Shown: positions 49,747-58,069 of the stretch, one piece after another
Layout of the letters: every line of letters starts with the position of its first letter
Numbering within the stretch: position 1 is the stretch's first letter
Assembly (NCBI GenBank): GCA_035512775.1
Contig: DATKDI010000049.1
Location: forward strand, 32,219-96,218
Origin: JAJNBA01 sp035512775
GTDB lineage: Bacteria > Actinomycetota > UBA4738 > HRBIN12
Reading direction: 5' to 3'
DNA: 64,000 nt
The notes under the pieces: model-generated
Seen by the model: only the letters and a program-made list of their open reading frames with translations
The model's database searches: none
What the model was told of the DNA's origin: nothing
Position numbers and translations under genes: made by a program

Positions 49747-50510
49747 CGCTCGCCGGGGGAGAGGCCGTGGTCCGGGTGGAGAACCTCCACAAGTCCTTCG
49801 GTGACCTGGAGGTCCTGAAGGGGATCGACATGGAGGTGGACCGTGGCGAGGTCGTCGTGATCTTCGGACGGTCCGGGTCCGGGAAGTCCACGCTCCTGCG
49901 GTGCATCAACTTCCTCGAGGAGCCCACCGTCGGGACGATCGAGGTCGCGGGGCAGCGCATCGAAGGAGGTCACCGGATCCGCAGCAAGCGCGACCAGATC
50001 CGCCAGCTCCGGATGCACTGCGGCATGGTGTTCCAGCAGTTCAATCTCTTCCCGCACATGACGACCCTCGGCAACGTGATGGAGGGTCCCGTCACGGTCA
50101 AGGGGCTGGATGAGGACCGTGCGCGGCGGCTCGCGGTCGAAGTGCTCGAGAGGGTCGGCCTGGCGGACAAGGTCGAGGAGTACCCGATCCGCCTTTCGGG
50201 TGGACAGCAACAGCGCGTGGCGATCGCGAGGGCGCTCGCGATGGAACCCGACGTGATGCTGTTCGACGAGCCGACGTCGGCCCTCGACCCGGAGCTGATC
50301 GGGGAAGTGCTCGGGGTCATGAAGGCGCTCGCCATGGAGATGCACATCACGATGATGGTCGTCACGCACGAGATGGGGTTCGCCCGGGAGGTCGCGAGCC
50401 GGATGGCCTTCTTCCACGAAGGCAGGATCCTCGAGGAGGGGACACCCGATCAGGTCTTCAACGACACGCGCTTCCCGGAGACCCGTACGTTCCTGAAGGC
50501 GGTCCTGTAA
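49743..50510 (+). CDS. polar amino-acid ABC transporter ATPase (GlnQ type)
   Basis: 255 residues. Walker A GRSGSGKSTLLRC, Q-loop VFQQFNLFPHMT, signature LSGGQQQRVAIARALAM, Walker B VMLFDEPTSALDP, H-loop VVTHEMGFAREV. It belongs to the GlnQ/HisP group that serves polar amino acids. It is the last gene of its operon, followed by a compound hairpin. Confidence 0.94.
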   Translation: MTLAGGEAVVRVENLHKSFGDLEVLKGIDMEVDRGEVVVIFGRSGSGKSTLLRCINFLEEPTVGTIEVAGQRIEGGHRIRSKRDQIRQLRMHCGMVFQQFNLFPHMTTLGNVMEGPVTVKGLDEDRARRLAVEVLERVGLADKVEEYPIRLSGGQQQRVAIARALAMEPDVMLFDEPTSALDPELIGEVLGVMKALAMEMHITMMVVTHEMGFAREVASRMAFFHEGRILEEGTPDQVFNDTRFPETRTFLKAVL

Positions 50511-50518
50511 CCGAACGC

Positions 50519-50596
50519 GACGGGCCGCGCCCTCCGATCCGAGGCGCTCGCGCCTTCCCCATACGCGAGCGTCGCTTCTCGGTGACGCGGCCCGTC
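50519..50596. terminator. compound hairpin after the amino-acid transporter
   Basis: GACGGGCCGCG (50519-50529) and CGCGGCCCGTC (50586-50596) form an 11-bp outer stem. An inner CGCTCGCG/CGCGAGCG pair lies inside. The structure is long for a simple terminator and lacks a T-tract, but it sits right after the last gene. Confidence 0.55.
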
Positions 50597-50812
50597 ACAC
50601 TCGGTCTCTTCGAACCGCCACCTCGGTCGGTCGGAACCGACCAGGGCTCGCGTCTCGTTGAGAACCGACGCGGACTGTAAATGGGAGGTTGAGGGATGTC
50701 AACCCGAGAACGGGTCGACGAGAGACACTGCGGCGCAGGATCGGATCTTCATCCCTGCAGGTAGCGGCATCGCAAGAAGAGTGACACGAACAGGAACGGA
50801 ACGACGACCAAC
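50597..50812. other. intergenic region between convergent genes
   Basis: Together with the hairpin before it this is a gap of about 300 bases. It holds a palindrome GGTCGG-AA-CCGACC (50629-50642) and a small hairpin GGTTGA-gggatg-TCAACC (50687-50704), possibly the minus-strand terminator of the iron permease gene. I see no convincing gene or RNA here. Confidence 0.5.
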
Positions 50813-51706
50813 CTATCGCGGCGCCTCGGTCTCGACATGCGTAGAGGTCCTGGTCGAAGTCTCGTGTTCGGGTCGAGACTTCGACCCAGGCACCTGTGGC
50901 GTGCGGAGGAAGAACCCACCGATGACCACGAGGTATCCGAGCCAGCCCACCACCTCGAGCCACGTCGGATCGGCGTTGTAGCCCACGAGCCCGCGCAGGA
51001 TCGCGCCGGCGCCTGCGTCGTCCGGAAGGCTCGCGGAAAGGTCGTACGCGTGCGCTTCGAGGATCGGCAGCCACCCCGCTTCCTGAAGCTCGTGCAGCGA
51101 GTAGGCGAACAGGCCGGCCGCGACGACGATCAGGATCATGCCCGTGACGCGGAAGAACGAACGGAGGTTCATCCGGATGCCGCCGCGGTAGAGCAACACA
51201 CCCAGAACCACCGCGAGGACGAGACCCAGGACCGCACCGGTCACCTGCGTCGCGGGGGCCACGGCGGTCCCTTCGACCGCCGTTCCCTTCGCGGCGGCGA
51301 ACAGGAAGAGGGCGGTCTCGATCCCCTCGCGAAGGACGGCGAAGAACGCCAGGCCCGCGAGCGCGAGTCCGCCGGCGACGAGCGCCGAGTCGACCTTCTC
51401 CTGCAACTCCGACCTGATGCGCGCTCCCTGTCGCCGCATCCAGAAGATCATCCACGTCAGCACGCCGACGGCGGCGAGCGTGACCAGCCCTTCGAAGACC
51501 TGCTCGGCGGTGCCCTCGAACTCGGCGCCCGCGATGAAGATCGCGGTGCCCACTGCCACACTCAGGAGGACGGCGAGCCCGGTGCCCCACCACACGAGAC
51601 GGGCGCGATCGGTTGCCCCCAACTGCTTCAGGTACGCCAGGATGATGGAGACGATCAGCGCTGCCTCGATGCCCTCGCGAAGGGCGATCACGAAAGACGC
51701 TCCCAT
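50813..51706 (-). CDS. FTR1-family iron permease (EfeU-like)
   Basis: 297 residues with seven membrane helices and a GGAGGGAAGC site before the ATG. Two REGIE motifs, R10-E14 and R126-E130, are the iron-binding signature of the FTR1/EfeU family. EfeU usually works with EfeO and EfeB for ferrous iron uptake; neither is in this window, so the partner is elsewhere or not needed. The C-terminal tail is threonine-rich and polar. It is alone on its strand. Confidence 0.9.
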   Translation of the reverse strand: MGASFVIALREGIEAALIVSIILAYLKQLGATDRARLVWWGTGLAVLLSVAVGTAIFIAGAEFEGTAEQVFEGLVTLAAVGVLTWMIFWMRRQGARIRSELQEKVDSALVAGGLALAGLAFFAVLREGIETALFLFAAAKGTAVEGTAVAPATQVTGAVLGLVLAVVLGVLLYRGGIRMNLRSFFRVTGMILIVVAAGLFAYSLHELQEAGWLPILEAHAYDLSASLPDDAGAGAILRGLVGYNADPTWLEVVGWLGYLVVIGGFFLRTPQVPGSKSRPEHETSTRTSTHVETEAPR

Positions 51707-51760
51707 GCTTCCCTCCCGTCGGTCGCAGGCCCGCTCGTTCGAAGGAGCTCGACGTCCTGA

Positions 51761-51790
51761 ATCCTAGCGAGGAGGTCGGATTCACGTCGA
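51761..51790 (-). promoter_or_regulatory. promoter of the FTR1 gene
   Basis: On the minus strand, TCGACG (51790-51785) and TAGGAT (51766-51761) are separated by 18 bp, leaving a leader of about 50 nt. No iron-regulator box of the usual IdeR type is apparent. Confidence 0.45.
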
Positions 51791-51855
51791 TCTGATCCGG
51801 TAGCGAATCATCTTGGGCGCACGATCGGTCCATCCGAGGCGTCGGTCGCCCCAGT

Positions 51856-51861
51856 TAGCAT
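51856..51861 (+). promoter_or_regulatory. leaderless promoter of polA
   Basis: TAGCAT lies seven bases before the GTG at 51869. It overlaps an in-frame ATG at 51860, which would therefore lie outside the mRNA if this box is the -10. Confidence 0.5.
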
Positions 51862-51868
51862 GGGCGCC

Positions 51869-54532
51869 GTGGCGCCCCCTCCGTCCGACGCAGCCTCCAA
51901 TCCGCCCCTCCGACTCTTCATCTTGGACGGCCATTCCCTCGCGTACCGGGCCTTCTTCGCCCTGCCCAGCACGCTCGCAACCACCACCGGGCAGGTGACC
52001 AACGCCGTCTACGGCTTCACCTCGATGCTGATCAAGCTCCTCGCGGAAGAGCATCCGGACCTGATCGCCGTGGCTTTCGACGTCGGCAAGCCGGTGGCCC
52101 GGCTGGCGATGGACGCGGACTACAAGGCGGGCCGCAGGGAAACCCCCGAGGACTTCAAACCCCAGCTGGGCTTGATCCAGGAGGTGGTGGAGGCGCTCCG
52201 GATCCGTATGCTCCGGGTGGTCGACCACGAGGCTGACGACGCGATCGGCACGCTCGCCGTCCAGGCGGCCGAGCGAGGGATCGAGGCGACGATCGTGACG
52301 GCGGACCGGGATTTCTTCCAGCTCGTCCGGCCCGGCATCCGGGTGTTGTTCAACCGCCGTGGCATCTCGGACATCGCACTCATGGACGAGGCGGCGGTCG
52401 AGGAGCGGTTCGGGGTGCCGCCGTCGAAGTACCTGGAGTACGTGGCCCTGAAAGGCGACACATCCGACAACATCCCCGGCGTGCCGGGCGTCGGGGACAA
52501 GACCGCGGCCAAGCTCGTCCAGGACTTCGGCTCCGTCGAGGAGCTGCTCGCACGAACCGACGAGCTGAAGGGGAAGCTGAAGGAGAACATCGAGGCGGCG
52601 GGGGAGCGGCTCATCCTGAACAAGGACCTCGCCCGGATCGTGACCGACGTGCCGCTCGACGTCGAGCCCCAGAACGCCGAGATGGGGGAGTGGGACGTCG
52701 AGGAGGTCCGTCGGCTCTTCATCTCGCTCGAGTTCCGGAGCTTGTTCGACCGGCTGATGGAGCTCGCGAAAGAGGTCAAGCCCAAGGTCGACGTGACCGA
52801 GCTCGATCTCCGGCAGGTCACTCCTGCGGAGCTGGCCGACCTGCTCGGTGACGGCCCGGTGGGCGTCGCCATCCAGGAGGAGGCCGACGAGCTGGTCGGT
52901 CTCGGGGTCTCGGCGGGGGGCGCGCAGGCCGCCTACGCCGCACTCGAGGGGCTCGGCCCCGTCGGCGAGCGGCTCGCTGATCCCGCCACCCCCAAGTGGA
53001 CGCACGACGCGAAGGCCCTCGAGCGGGTCACCCTGCGTGCCGGCGCCCTCCTCGAAGGCGTGGCTTTCGACACGATGCTGGCCGGCTACCTGCTCGACCC
53101 GGGCTCTGCGGACTACCCGCTCGCCTCGCTCTCGGAGCGTCACCTCGGCACCGACCTCTTCGGCGCCGAGGAGGAGGAGGTCGCAGCAGGCCAGCTCTTC
53201 ACCGAGGACCCCTGGCGACGCGTCGCCTCCGAGGCCGCCGCGGTGGCGCTCCTCGCACCGGTCCTCGAGGAGCAGATCGACCGACAGGGTCTGCGGCCCC
53301 TCCTCGAGGACGTGGAGCTGCCGCTCGCCTCCGTGCTCGCCCGGATGGAGGCCCGCGGCGTGCGGCTCGACGTGCCCTACCTCGAGGAGATGGGGGAGTC
53401 GGTCCGGGACCGGATGGCGACCCTCAAGGCGGAGGTGTTCCGGCACGCGGGGGAGGAGTTCAACCTGAACTCGCCGCCGCAGCTCCGGGCGATCCTCTAC
53501 GACCAGCTGGGCCTCCAACCCGGGAAGAAGACGCCCAAGGGCGAGCTCTCCACGGACGCGAGCGTCCTCGAGAAGCTCCGGGACGCCCATCCGATCGTCG
53601 ACGCGCTCCTTTCGTGGCGCGAGTTGGACAAGCTGAACTCCACGTACCTCGAGGCGCTGCCGAGGTTGGTTGATCCGAAGGACGGTCGGCTCCATACCTC
53701 GTTCAACCAGACCGTGGCCGCGACCGGGAGGCTCTCCTCCTCCAACCCGAACCTGCAGAACATCCCGATCCGCTCCGAGCTCGGTCGCCAGATCCGACGC
53801 GCGTTCATCCCCGGCGCGGACGACCAGGTCCTGCTGGTCGCCGACTACTCGCAGATCGAGCTCAGGATCTTGGCGCATCTCTCGGGTGACGCCGGGCTCC
53901 GAGAGGCGTTCGATTCCGGCCTCGACATCCATGCCGCCACCGCCGCGACCGTCTTCGATCTGCCGCCCGAACACGTCGACGCCGAGATGCGCCGGCGCGC
54001 CAAGGCAGTCAACTACGGCCTCGCGTACGGGATGAACGCCTGGGGACTCGCGACCCGGTTGGGCATCACGCCCGACGAGGCCCAGGAGTTCATCGACGCC
54101 TACTTCGAGGGCTTCCCGGCGATCAAGGAGTACCTCCACCACCAGGTGGATCGGGCAACGGTCGACGGGTTCACGGAGACCCTCCTGGGACGGCGCCGCT
54201 ACATCCCGGAGCTGCAGGCCGCCAATCCGCGGATCCGTGATCTCGGTCGCCGGCAGGCGCTGAACGCACCGATCCAGGGGAGCGCCTCCGACGTCTTCAA
54301 GGTCGGGATGATCGCGGTGGACAGGGCCCTCCGCGAGCAGCCCGAGCTCGACTGCCACATGCTGCTCACGGTGCACGACGAGCTGGTCTTCGAGGTGGCG
54401 AAGGACCGGGCTGAGCAGGCCGTGGACCTGATCCGAGACCGGATGGAGCACGCGGTCGAGCTCGATGTCGACCTCCGGGCCGACGTGGGCGTCGGGGCGA
54501 ATTGGTCGGAGGCCGCTCCCGAGGGTCACTGA
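51869..54532 (+). CDS. polA: DNA polymerase I
   Basis: 887 residues from the GTG at 51869. The N-terminal 5' nuclease domain has LFILDGHSLAYRAFFALP, TADRDFFQLV and GDTSDNIPGVPGVGDKTAAKL. The middle domain lacks the DxE exonuclease motif, so proofreading is probably lost. The polymerase domain has DYSQIELR (D659), the O-helix AKAVNYGLAYG and VHDE (D837). The O-helix carries Y716 where E. coli has F762. It functions in repair and Okazaki fragment processing. Confidence 0.95.
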   Translation: MAPPPSDAASNPPLRLFILDGHSLAYRAFFALPSTLATTTGQVTNAVYGFTSMLIKLLAEEHPDLIAVAFDVGKPVARLAMDADYKAGRRETPEDFKPQLGLIQEVVEALRIRMLRVVDHEADDAIGTLAVQAAERGIEATIVTADRDFFQLVRPGIRVLFNRRGISDIALMDEAAVEERFGVPPSKYLEYVALKGDTSDNIPGVPGVGDKTAAKLVQDFGSVEELLARTDELKGKLKENIEAAGERLILNKDLARIVTDVPLDVEPQNAEMGEWDVEEVRRLFISLEFRSLFDRLMELAKEVKPKVDVTELDLRQVTPAELADLLGDGPVGVAIQEEADELVGLGVSAGGAQAAYAALEGLGPVGERLADPATPKWTHDAKALERVTLRAGALLEGVAFDTMLAGYLLDPGSADYPLASLSERHLGTDLFGAEEEEVAAGQLFTEDPWRRVASEAAAVALLAPVLEEQIDRQGLRPLLEDVELPLASVLARMEARGVRLDVPYLEEMGESVRDRMATLKAEVFRHAGEEFNLNSPPQLRAILYDQLGLQPGKKTPKGELSTDASVLEKLRDAHPIVDALLSWRELDKLNSTYLEALPRLVDPKDGRLHTSFNQTVAATGRLSSSNPNLQNIPIRSELGRQIRRAFIPGADDQVLLVADYSQIELRILAHLSGDAGLREAFDSGLDIHAATAATVFDLPPEHVDAEMRRRAKAVNYGLAYGMNAWGLATRLGITPDEAQEFIDAYFEGFPAIKEYLHHQVDRATVDGFTETLLGRRRYIPELQAANPRIRDLGRRQALNAPIQGSASDVFKVGMIAVDRALREQPELDCHMLLTVHDELVFEVAKDRAEQAVDLIRDRMEHAVELDVDLRADVGVGANWSEAAPEGH

Positions 54533-54559
54533 GGCTGGGTGCATCGGGCCGCCGGCCGA

Positions 54560-54589
54560 TTGACGGCGTTTGCGCTGGTCACCTACCCT
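54560..54589 (+). promoter_or_regulatory. rpsA promoter
   Basis: TTGACG (54560-54565) and TACCCT (54584-54589) are separated by 18 bp. The predicted leader is about 80 nt, ending with AAGGAG before the ATG at 54679. Confidence 0.6.
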
Positions 54590-54678
54590 TCCTACGGGTC
54601 GCGGATCGCTCGCGTCCCGCGTCGCAAATCCCAACCCGCGATGCGGTGAGCCCCGCGTGCCAGAAGGAGACCCACCGC

Positions 54679-56343
54679 ATGAGTGATATCGAGACCACGA
54701 CCGAGGAAACACCGGCGACCACCGAGGCCGTCGAAGAGCCGACCGAGGCAGCGACTCCGGAGGTACCCGAGACGAGTACCTCGGAGACCGCCGACGCGGT
54801 ACCCGAGCAACCGGTAGCGGCAGCACCTGCTCCCGCCGAGACGATCCCCGTCGTCGCCACGCCCGAGCCCGTCGGTGAGGACTACACGCCCGAGGAGCTC
54901 ATCCAGGCGATGGAGGCATCGCTCCGCGACTTCAAGGACGGCGACATCATGGAGGGCGTCGTCGTGAAGATCGACCGCGACGAGATCCTCCTCGACATCG
55001 GCTACAAATCCGAGGGCGTGATCCCCTCCAAGGAGCTGTCGATCCGCCACGACGTCGATCCCAACGAGGTCGTGAAGGTCGGGGATCGCATCGAGGCGCT
55101 CGTCCTGCAGAAGGAGGACAAGGAAGGCCGCCTGATCCTGTCCAAGAAGCGCGCCCAGTACGAGCGCGCCTGGGGCCGGATAGAGGAGACGATGGCGTCG
55201 GGTCAGACGATCAAAGGCCCTGTCATCGAGGTGGTCAAGGGCGGCCTGATCCTCGACATCGGGCTCCGCGGCTTCCTACCCGCCTCGCTCGTCGACCTCC
55301 GCCGCGTTCGTGACCTCCAGCCGTACATCGGAACGGAGCTCGAGTGCAAGATCATCGAGCTCGATCGCAACCGGAACAACGTCGTCCTGTCGCGCCGGGC
55401 GTTCCTCGAGGAGTCGCAGTCCGAAGGTCGCAAGAAGTTCCTCGAGAACCTGCAGAAGAGCGAACGTCGCAAGGGCACGGTCTCCTCGATCGTGAACTTC
55501 GGCGCGTTCGTCGACCTCGGCGGCGTGGATGGCCTCGTGCACGTGTCCGAGCTCTCCTGGAAGCACGTCGATCACCCGAGCGAGGTCGTCGCCGTCGGGC
55601 AGGAGGTCGAGGTCGAGGTGCTCGACGTGGATCTCGAGCGCGAACGCGTGTCGCTCTCGCTCAAGGCCACCCAGGAGGACCCCTGGAAGGAGTTCGAGCG
55701 TCGGTACAAGGCCGGCGAGGTGATCCCCGGTCAGGTGACCAAGCTCGTGCCGTTCGGGGCGTTCGTGCGCGTGTCGCAGGGCATCGAGGGACTCGTGCAC
55801 ATCTCCGAGCTCTCCCACGAGCACATCGACACTCCGGAGTCCGTGCTGTCCGTCGGCGACGAGGTCCAGGTGAAGGTCGTCGACGTGGACGTGTCGCGCC
55901 GGCGCGTGAGCCTGTCGATGCGCCAGGTGACGCCCGCTCCGGCCAAGCAGACCGAGATCGAGGTGGAACCCGAGCCCGAGCGCGGACCGGCGGAGCCGCT
56001 CGTTCCGACCGTCCAGGTGCCGCAGGCGGTGCTCGACGCGGTCGCGGAGTCGGATGCGACGCAGGCCGAGGCCGCGCCGGCCGAGGCTCCGCCGGCAGCG
56101 ACCGCTCCGACCGAGGCCGAGGCTCCGGCCGACGCCGCGGCGCCGACACCGGCGGCGGAGTCGCCCCCTGCGGTGGAGCCGGCCCCTACAGTGGAGCCGG
56201 CGCCCGAAGCTGGGCCTCCCGCGCAGGAGGCACCCGCCGAGCCTGCCCCCGCCGAGACGCCCGAGACGCCCGCGACCGACGAGGAGGTCTCCCTGGAGGC
56301 GATCCTCGAGGACCTCAAGCGCCGAGAGGGCCGATCCGAGTAG
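54679..56343 (+). CDS. rpsA: ribosomal protein S1
   Basis: 554 residues. About 70 residues of acidic Thr/Glu/Pro/Ala sequence come first, then four S1 repeats, for example VVKIDRDEILLDIGYKSEG, VVKGGLILDIGLRGFLPASL, IVNFGAFVDLGGVDGLVHVSEL and LVPFGAFVRVSQGIEGLVHI. A tail of about 110 residues, low-complexity A/P/E/T, ends in SLEAILEDLKRREGR. Four repeats is usual for Actinobacteria; the two disordered extensions are long. S1 helps mRNA binding to the 30S subunit. Confidence 0.94.
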   Translation: MSDIETTTEETPATTEAVEEPTEAATPEVPETSTSETADAVPEQPVAAAPAPAETIPVVATPEPVGEDYTPEELIQAMEASLRDFKDGDIMEGVVVKIDRDEILLDIGYKSEGVIPSKELSIRHDVDPNEVVKVGDRIEALVLQKEDKEGRLILSKKRAQYERAWGRIEETMASGQTIKGPVIEVVKGGLILDIGLRGFLPASLVDLRRVRDLQPYIGTELECKIIELDRNRNNVVLSRRAFLEESQSEGRKKFLENLQKSERRKGTVSSIVNFGAFVDLGGVDGLVHVSELSWKHVDHPSEVVAVGQEVEVEVLDVDLERERVSLSLKATQEDPWKEFERRYKAGEVIPGQVTKLVPFGAFVRVSQGIEGLVHISELSHEHIDTPESVLSVGDEVQVKVVDVDVSRRRVSLSMRQVTPAPAKQTEIEVEPEPERGPAEPLVPTVQVPQAVLDAVAESDATQAEAAPAEAPPAATAPTEAEAPADAAAPTPAAESPPAVEPAPTVEPAPEAGPPAQEAPAEPAPAETPETPATDEEVSLEAILEDLKRREGRSE

Positions 56344-56353
56344 GGATGTCGTT

Positions 56354-56956
56354 GTGCTCCTCGTCGGACTGACCGGCGGCATCGGCTCCGGGAAGTCGAC
56401 GGTCGCCCGCTTGCTCGAACGGCGTGGCGCCGCCGTGATCGACGCGGACCAGCTCGCGCGGGAGGCGGTGACGAAGGGGACGCCCGGGTTCGATCGAGTG
56501 GTCGAAGCGTTCGGACGAGGGGTGGTCTCGCCCGACGGCGAACTGGATCGCTCGGCCCTCGCGAACCGGATCTTCTCCGATCCGGCGCAGAAGGCGGCCC
56601 TGGAGGCGATCGTGCACCCCGAGGTCGCACGGCGCTTCAGCGATCAGGTCGAAGCCTTCCGCGCGACGGACCGGATCGTCGTCTACGTCACCCCGCTGCT
56701 CGTGGAGCTCGGACTCGCCCCGGCCTTCGACGTGGTGGTCGTCGTCACGGCGTCCCCGCATCTGCGGGTCTCGCGGGTCGCGTCGGATCGAGGCCTGTCG
56801 CCCGACGAGGTGCGCGGCCGGCTCGCCGTGCAGGCGACCGACGAGCAACGTGCCGAGGTCGCGGACGTCCTGATCGACAACGACGGCTCCCTGGCCGACC
56901 TCGAGCCGCAGGTCGATCGCCTCTGGGGGGACCTTCGGACGCGCGCCGGCGCATGA
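56354..56956 (+). CDS. coaE: dephospho-CoA kinase
   Basis: 200 residues from the GTG at 56354, with AGGGA upstream. P-loop GLTGGIGSGKSTVARLLERRG, then VIDADQLAREAV, HPEVARRF, VYVTPLLVELGL and QATDEQRAEVADVLIDNDGS, all typical of CoaE. It phosphorylates dephospho-CoA to complete coenzyme A. It follows rpsA within ten bases and is probably co-transcribed. Confidence 0.94.
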   Translation: MLLVGLTGGIGSGKSTVARLLERRGAAVIDADQLAREAVTKGTPGFDRVVEAFGRGVVSPDGELDRSALANRIFSDPAQKAALEAIVHPEVARRFSDQVEAFRATDRIVVYVTPLLVELGLAPAFDVVVVVTASPHLRVSRVASDRGLSPDEVRGRLAVQATDEQRAEVADVLIDNDGSLADLEPQVDRLWGDLRTRAGA

Positions 56957-56964
56957 GGCGCGGC

Positions 56965-56970
56965 TATCCT
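56965..56970 (+). promoter_or_regulatory. leaderless promoter of the HAD gene
   Basis: TATCCT lies six bases before the GTG at 56977. It also lies inside the N-terminal codons that would follow the upstream ATG at 56953. Confidence 0.45.
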
Positions 56971-56976
56971 CAGAAC

Positions 56977-57678
56977 GTGCGGTTCCGGGCGGTCTTCTTC
57001 GACGTCGGGGAAACGCTCGTGCACGTCGATCCGTCCTTCGTGGAGCTGTTCGTCACCGTGCTCGCCGGCGCCGGCCACGAACGTTCCGAGGGAGAGGTGC
57101 GAGAGGCATCGGCGCACATCTATGCGAGGTTCTCCGAGGCCGCTCGTGACGGATCGATGTGGACGACGTCGCCCGGACGTTCCCGCGAGTTCTGGACCTC
57201 GGTGTACAGCCGCATGCTCGCGGAGCTCGGGCTCCCCGAGGTCGACGGGCTCCCGGCCACCCTCTACCGGGAGTTCACGCGGCTGGAGAACTATGTCCTG
57301 TTCGACGACGTGCGCCCGACGATCGCGGCGTTGCGAGCTCACGGGCTCCTGCTCGGCATCGTGTCGAACTTCGAGGCATGGCTCGAAGAGTGGTTCGGCA
57401 TCCACGAGCTCATGGAGATCTTCCCCGTCCGCGTGATCTCGGGGATCGAGGGGATCGAGAAGCCGGACCGACGGATCTTCCGGCTCGCGCTCGAGCGTGC
57501 CGGTGTCGATGCGGCCGAGTCAGCCTACGTCGGCGACAACCCGGAGTTCGACGTGGACCCACCGGCCGCACTCGGGATGTTCTCCGTGCTCGTCGACCGC
57601 CGCGACCGCTTCCCCCACCATGCCGGAGCCCGCATCCGCGACCTGCGCGACCTGCCGGCGATCCTGGAGGGGGCGTGA
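56977..57678 (+). CDS. HAD-superfamily hydrolase
   Basis: 233 residues from the GTG at 56977; an ATG at 56953 would add eight residues. Motif I is AVFFDVGETLVHVD, with the nucleophile aspartate and a glycine in place of the usual second aspartate. Motif II is GIVSNFEAW, motif III lies in IEKPDRRIF, and motif IV is YVGDNPEFDVDP. A helical cap lies between motifs I and II. It resembles a phosphatase-like HAD; the substrate is not evident. The DUF2203 gene overlaps it by GTGA. Confidence 0.88.
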   Translation: MRFRAVFFDVGETLVHVDPSFVELFVTVLAGAGHERSEGEVREASAHIYARFSEAARDGSMWTTSPGRSREFWTSVYSRMLAELGLPEVDGLPATLYREFTRLENYVLFDDVRPTIAALRAHGLLLGIVSNFEAWLEEWFGIHELMEIFPVRVISGIEGIEKPDRRIFRLALERAGVDAAESAYVGDNPEFDVDPPAALGMFSVLVDRRDRFPHHAGARIRDLRDLPAILEGA

Positions 57679-58046
57679 CGGAGGAGCGGCTCTTCACCGT
57701 GGCCGAGGCCAACGCCGAGCTGGACGAGCTCCGCGGCCGACTGCCACGCCTCCGCGAGGCGCGACAGCGGTTGATCGACACGAGCGAACGGATCACGTCG
57801 GCCGTCGAGGTCGACGGGGGAGGCGTCGAGGGGAGCGATTGGTTCCGGGCGCAGGAGTCGCTGAAGGCTGAGCTCCTCTGGCTCGCGGACCGAGGCATCC
57901 TGCTGCGCGATCCGGAGACCGGGTTGATCGACTTCCCCGCCGAGCGGGACGGGCTGCGCGTGCTCCTCTGCTGGCGGCTCGGCGAGGATCAGGTCGCCTG
58001 GTACCACGACGAACACACGGGATTCTCCGGCCGGAAACCGCTCTGA
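57675..58046 (+). CDS. DUF2203 family protein
   Basis: 123 residues from the GTG at 57675. FTVAEANAELDELRGRLPRL is the typical start, with a helical middle and the end WRLGEDQVAWYHDEHTGFSGRKPL, which matches the DUF2203 C-terminus. Family function is unknown. Overlap with the HAD gene suggests joint expression. Confidence 0.87.
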   Translation: MTEERLFTVAEANAELDELRGRLPRLREARQRLIDTSERITSAVEVDGGGVEGSDWFRAQESLKAELLWLADRGILLRDPETGLIDFPAERDGLRVLLCWRLGEDQVAWYHDEHTGFSGRKPL

Positions 58047-58055
58047 CCGACGGGG

Positions 58056-58061
58056 TAGGGT
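58056..58061 (+). promoter_or_regulatory. leaderless promoter of the ABC exporter operon
   Basis: TAGGGT lies eight bases before the ATG at 58070, with no Shine-Dalgarno between. Confidence 0.5.
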
Positions 58062-58069
58062 CCTTCCGG

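Noticed and set aside
51860..51868. ATG at 51860 as the polA start
   Set aside because: It overlaps the -10 box TAGCAT, so it would not be in the transcript. The GTG at 51869 fits the leaderless pattern.
51782..54826. 1014-codon minus-strand open frame opposite polA
   Set aside because: It is the mirror of polA; no motif or ribosome site supports it.
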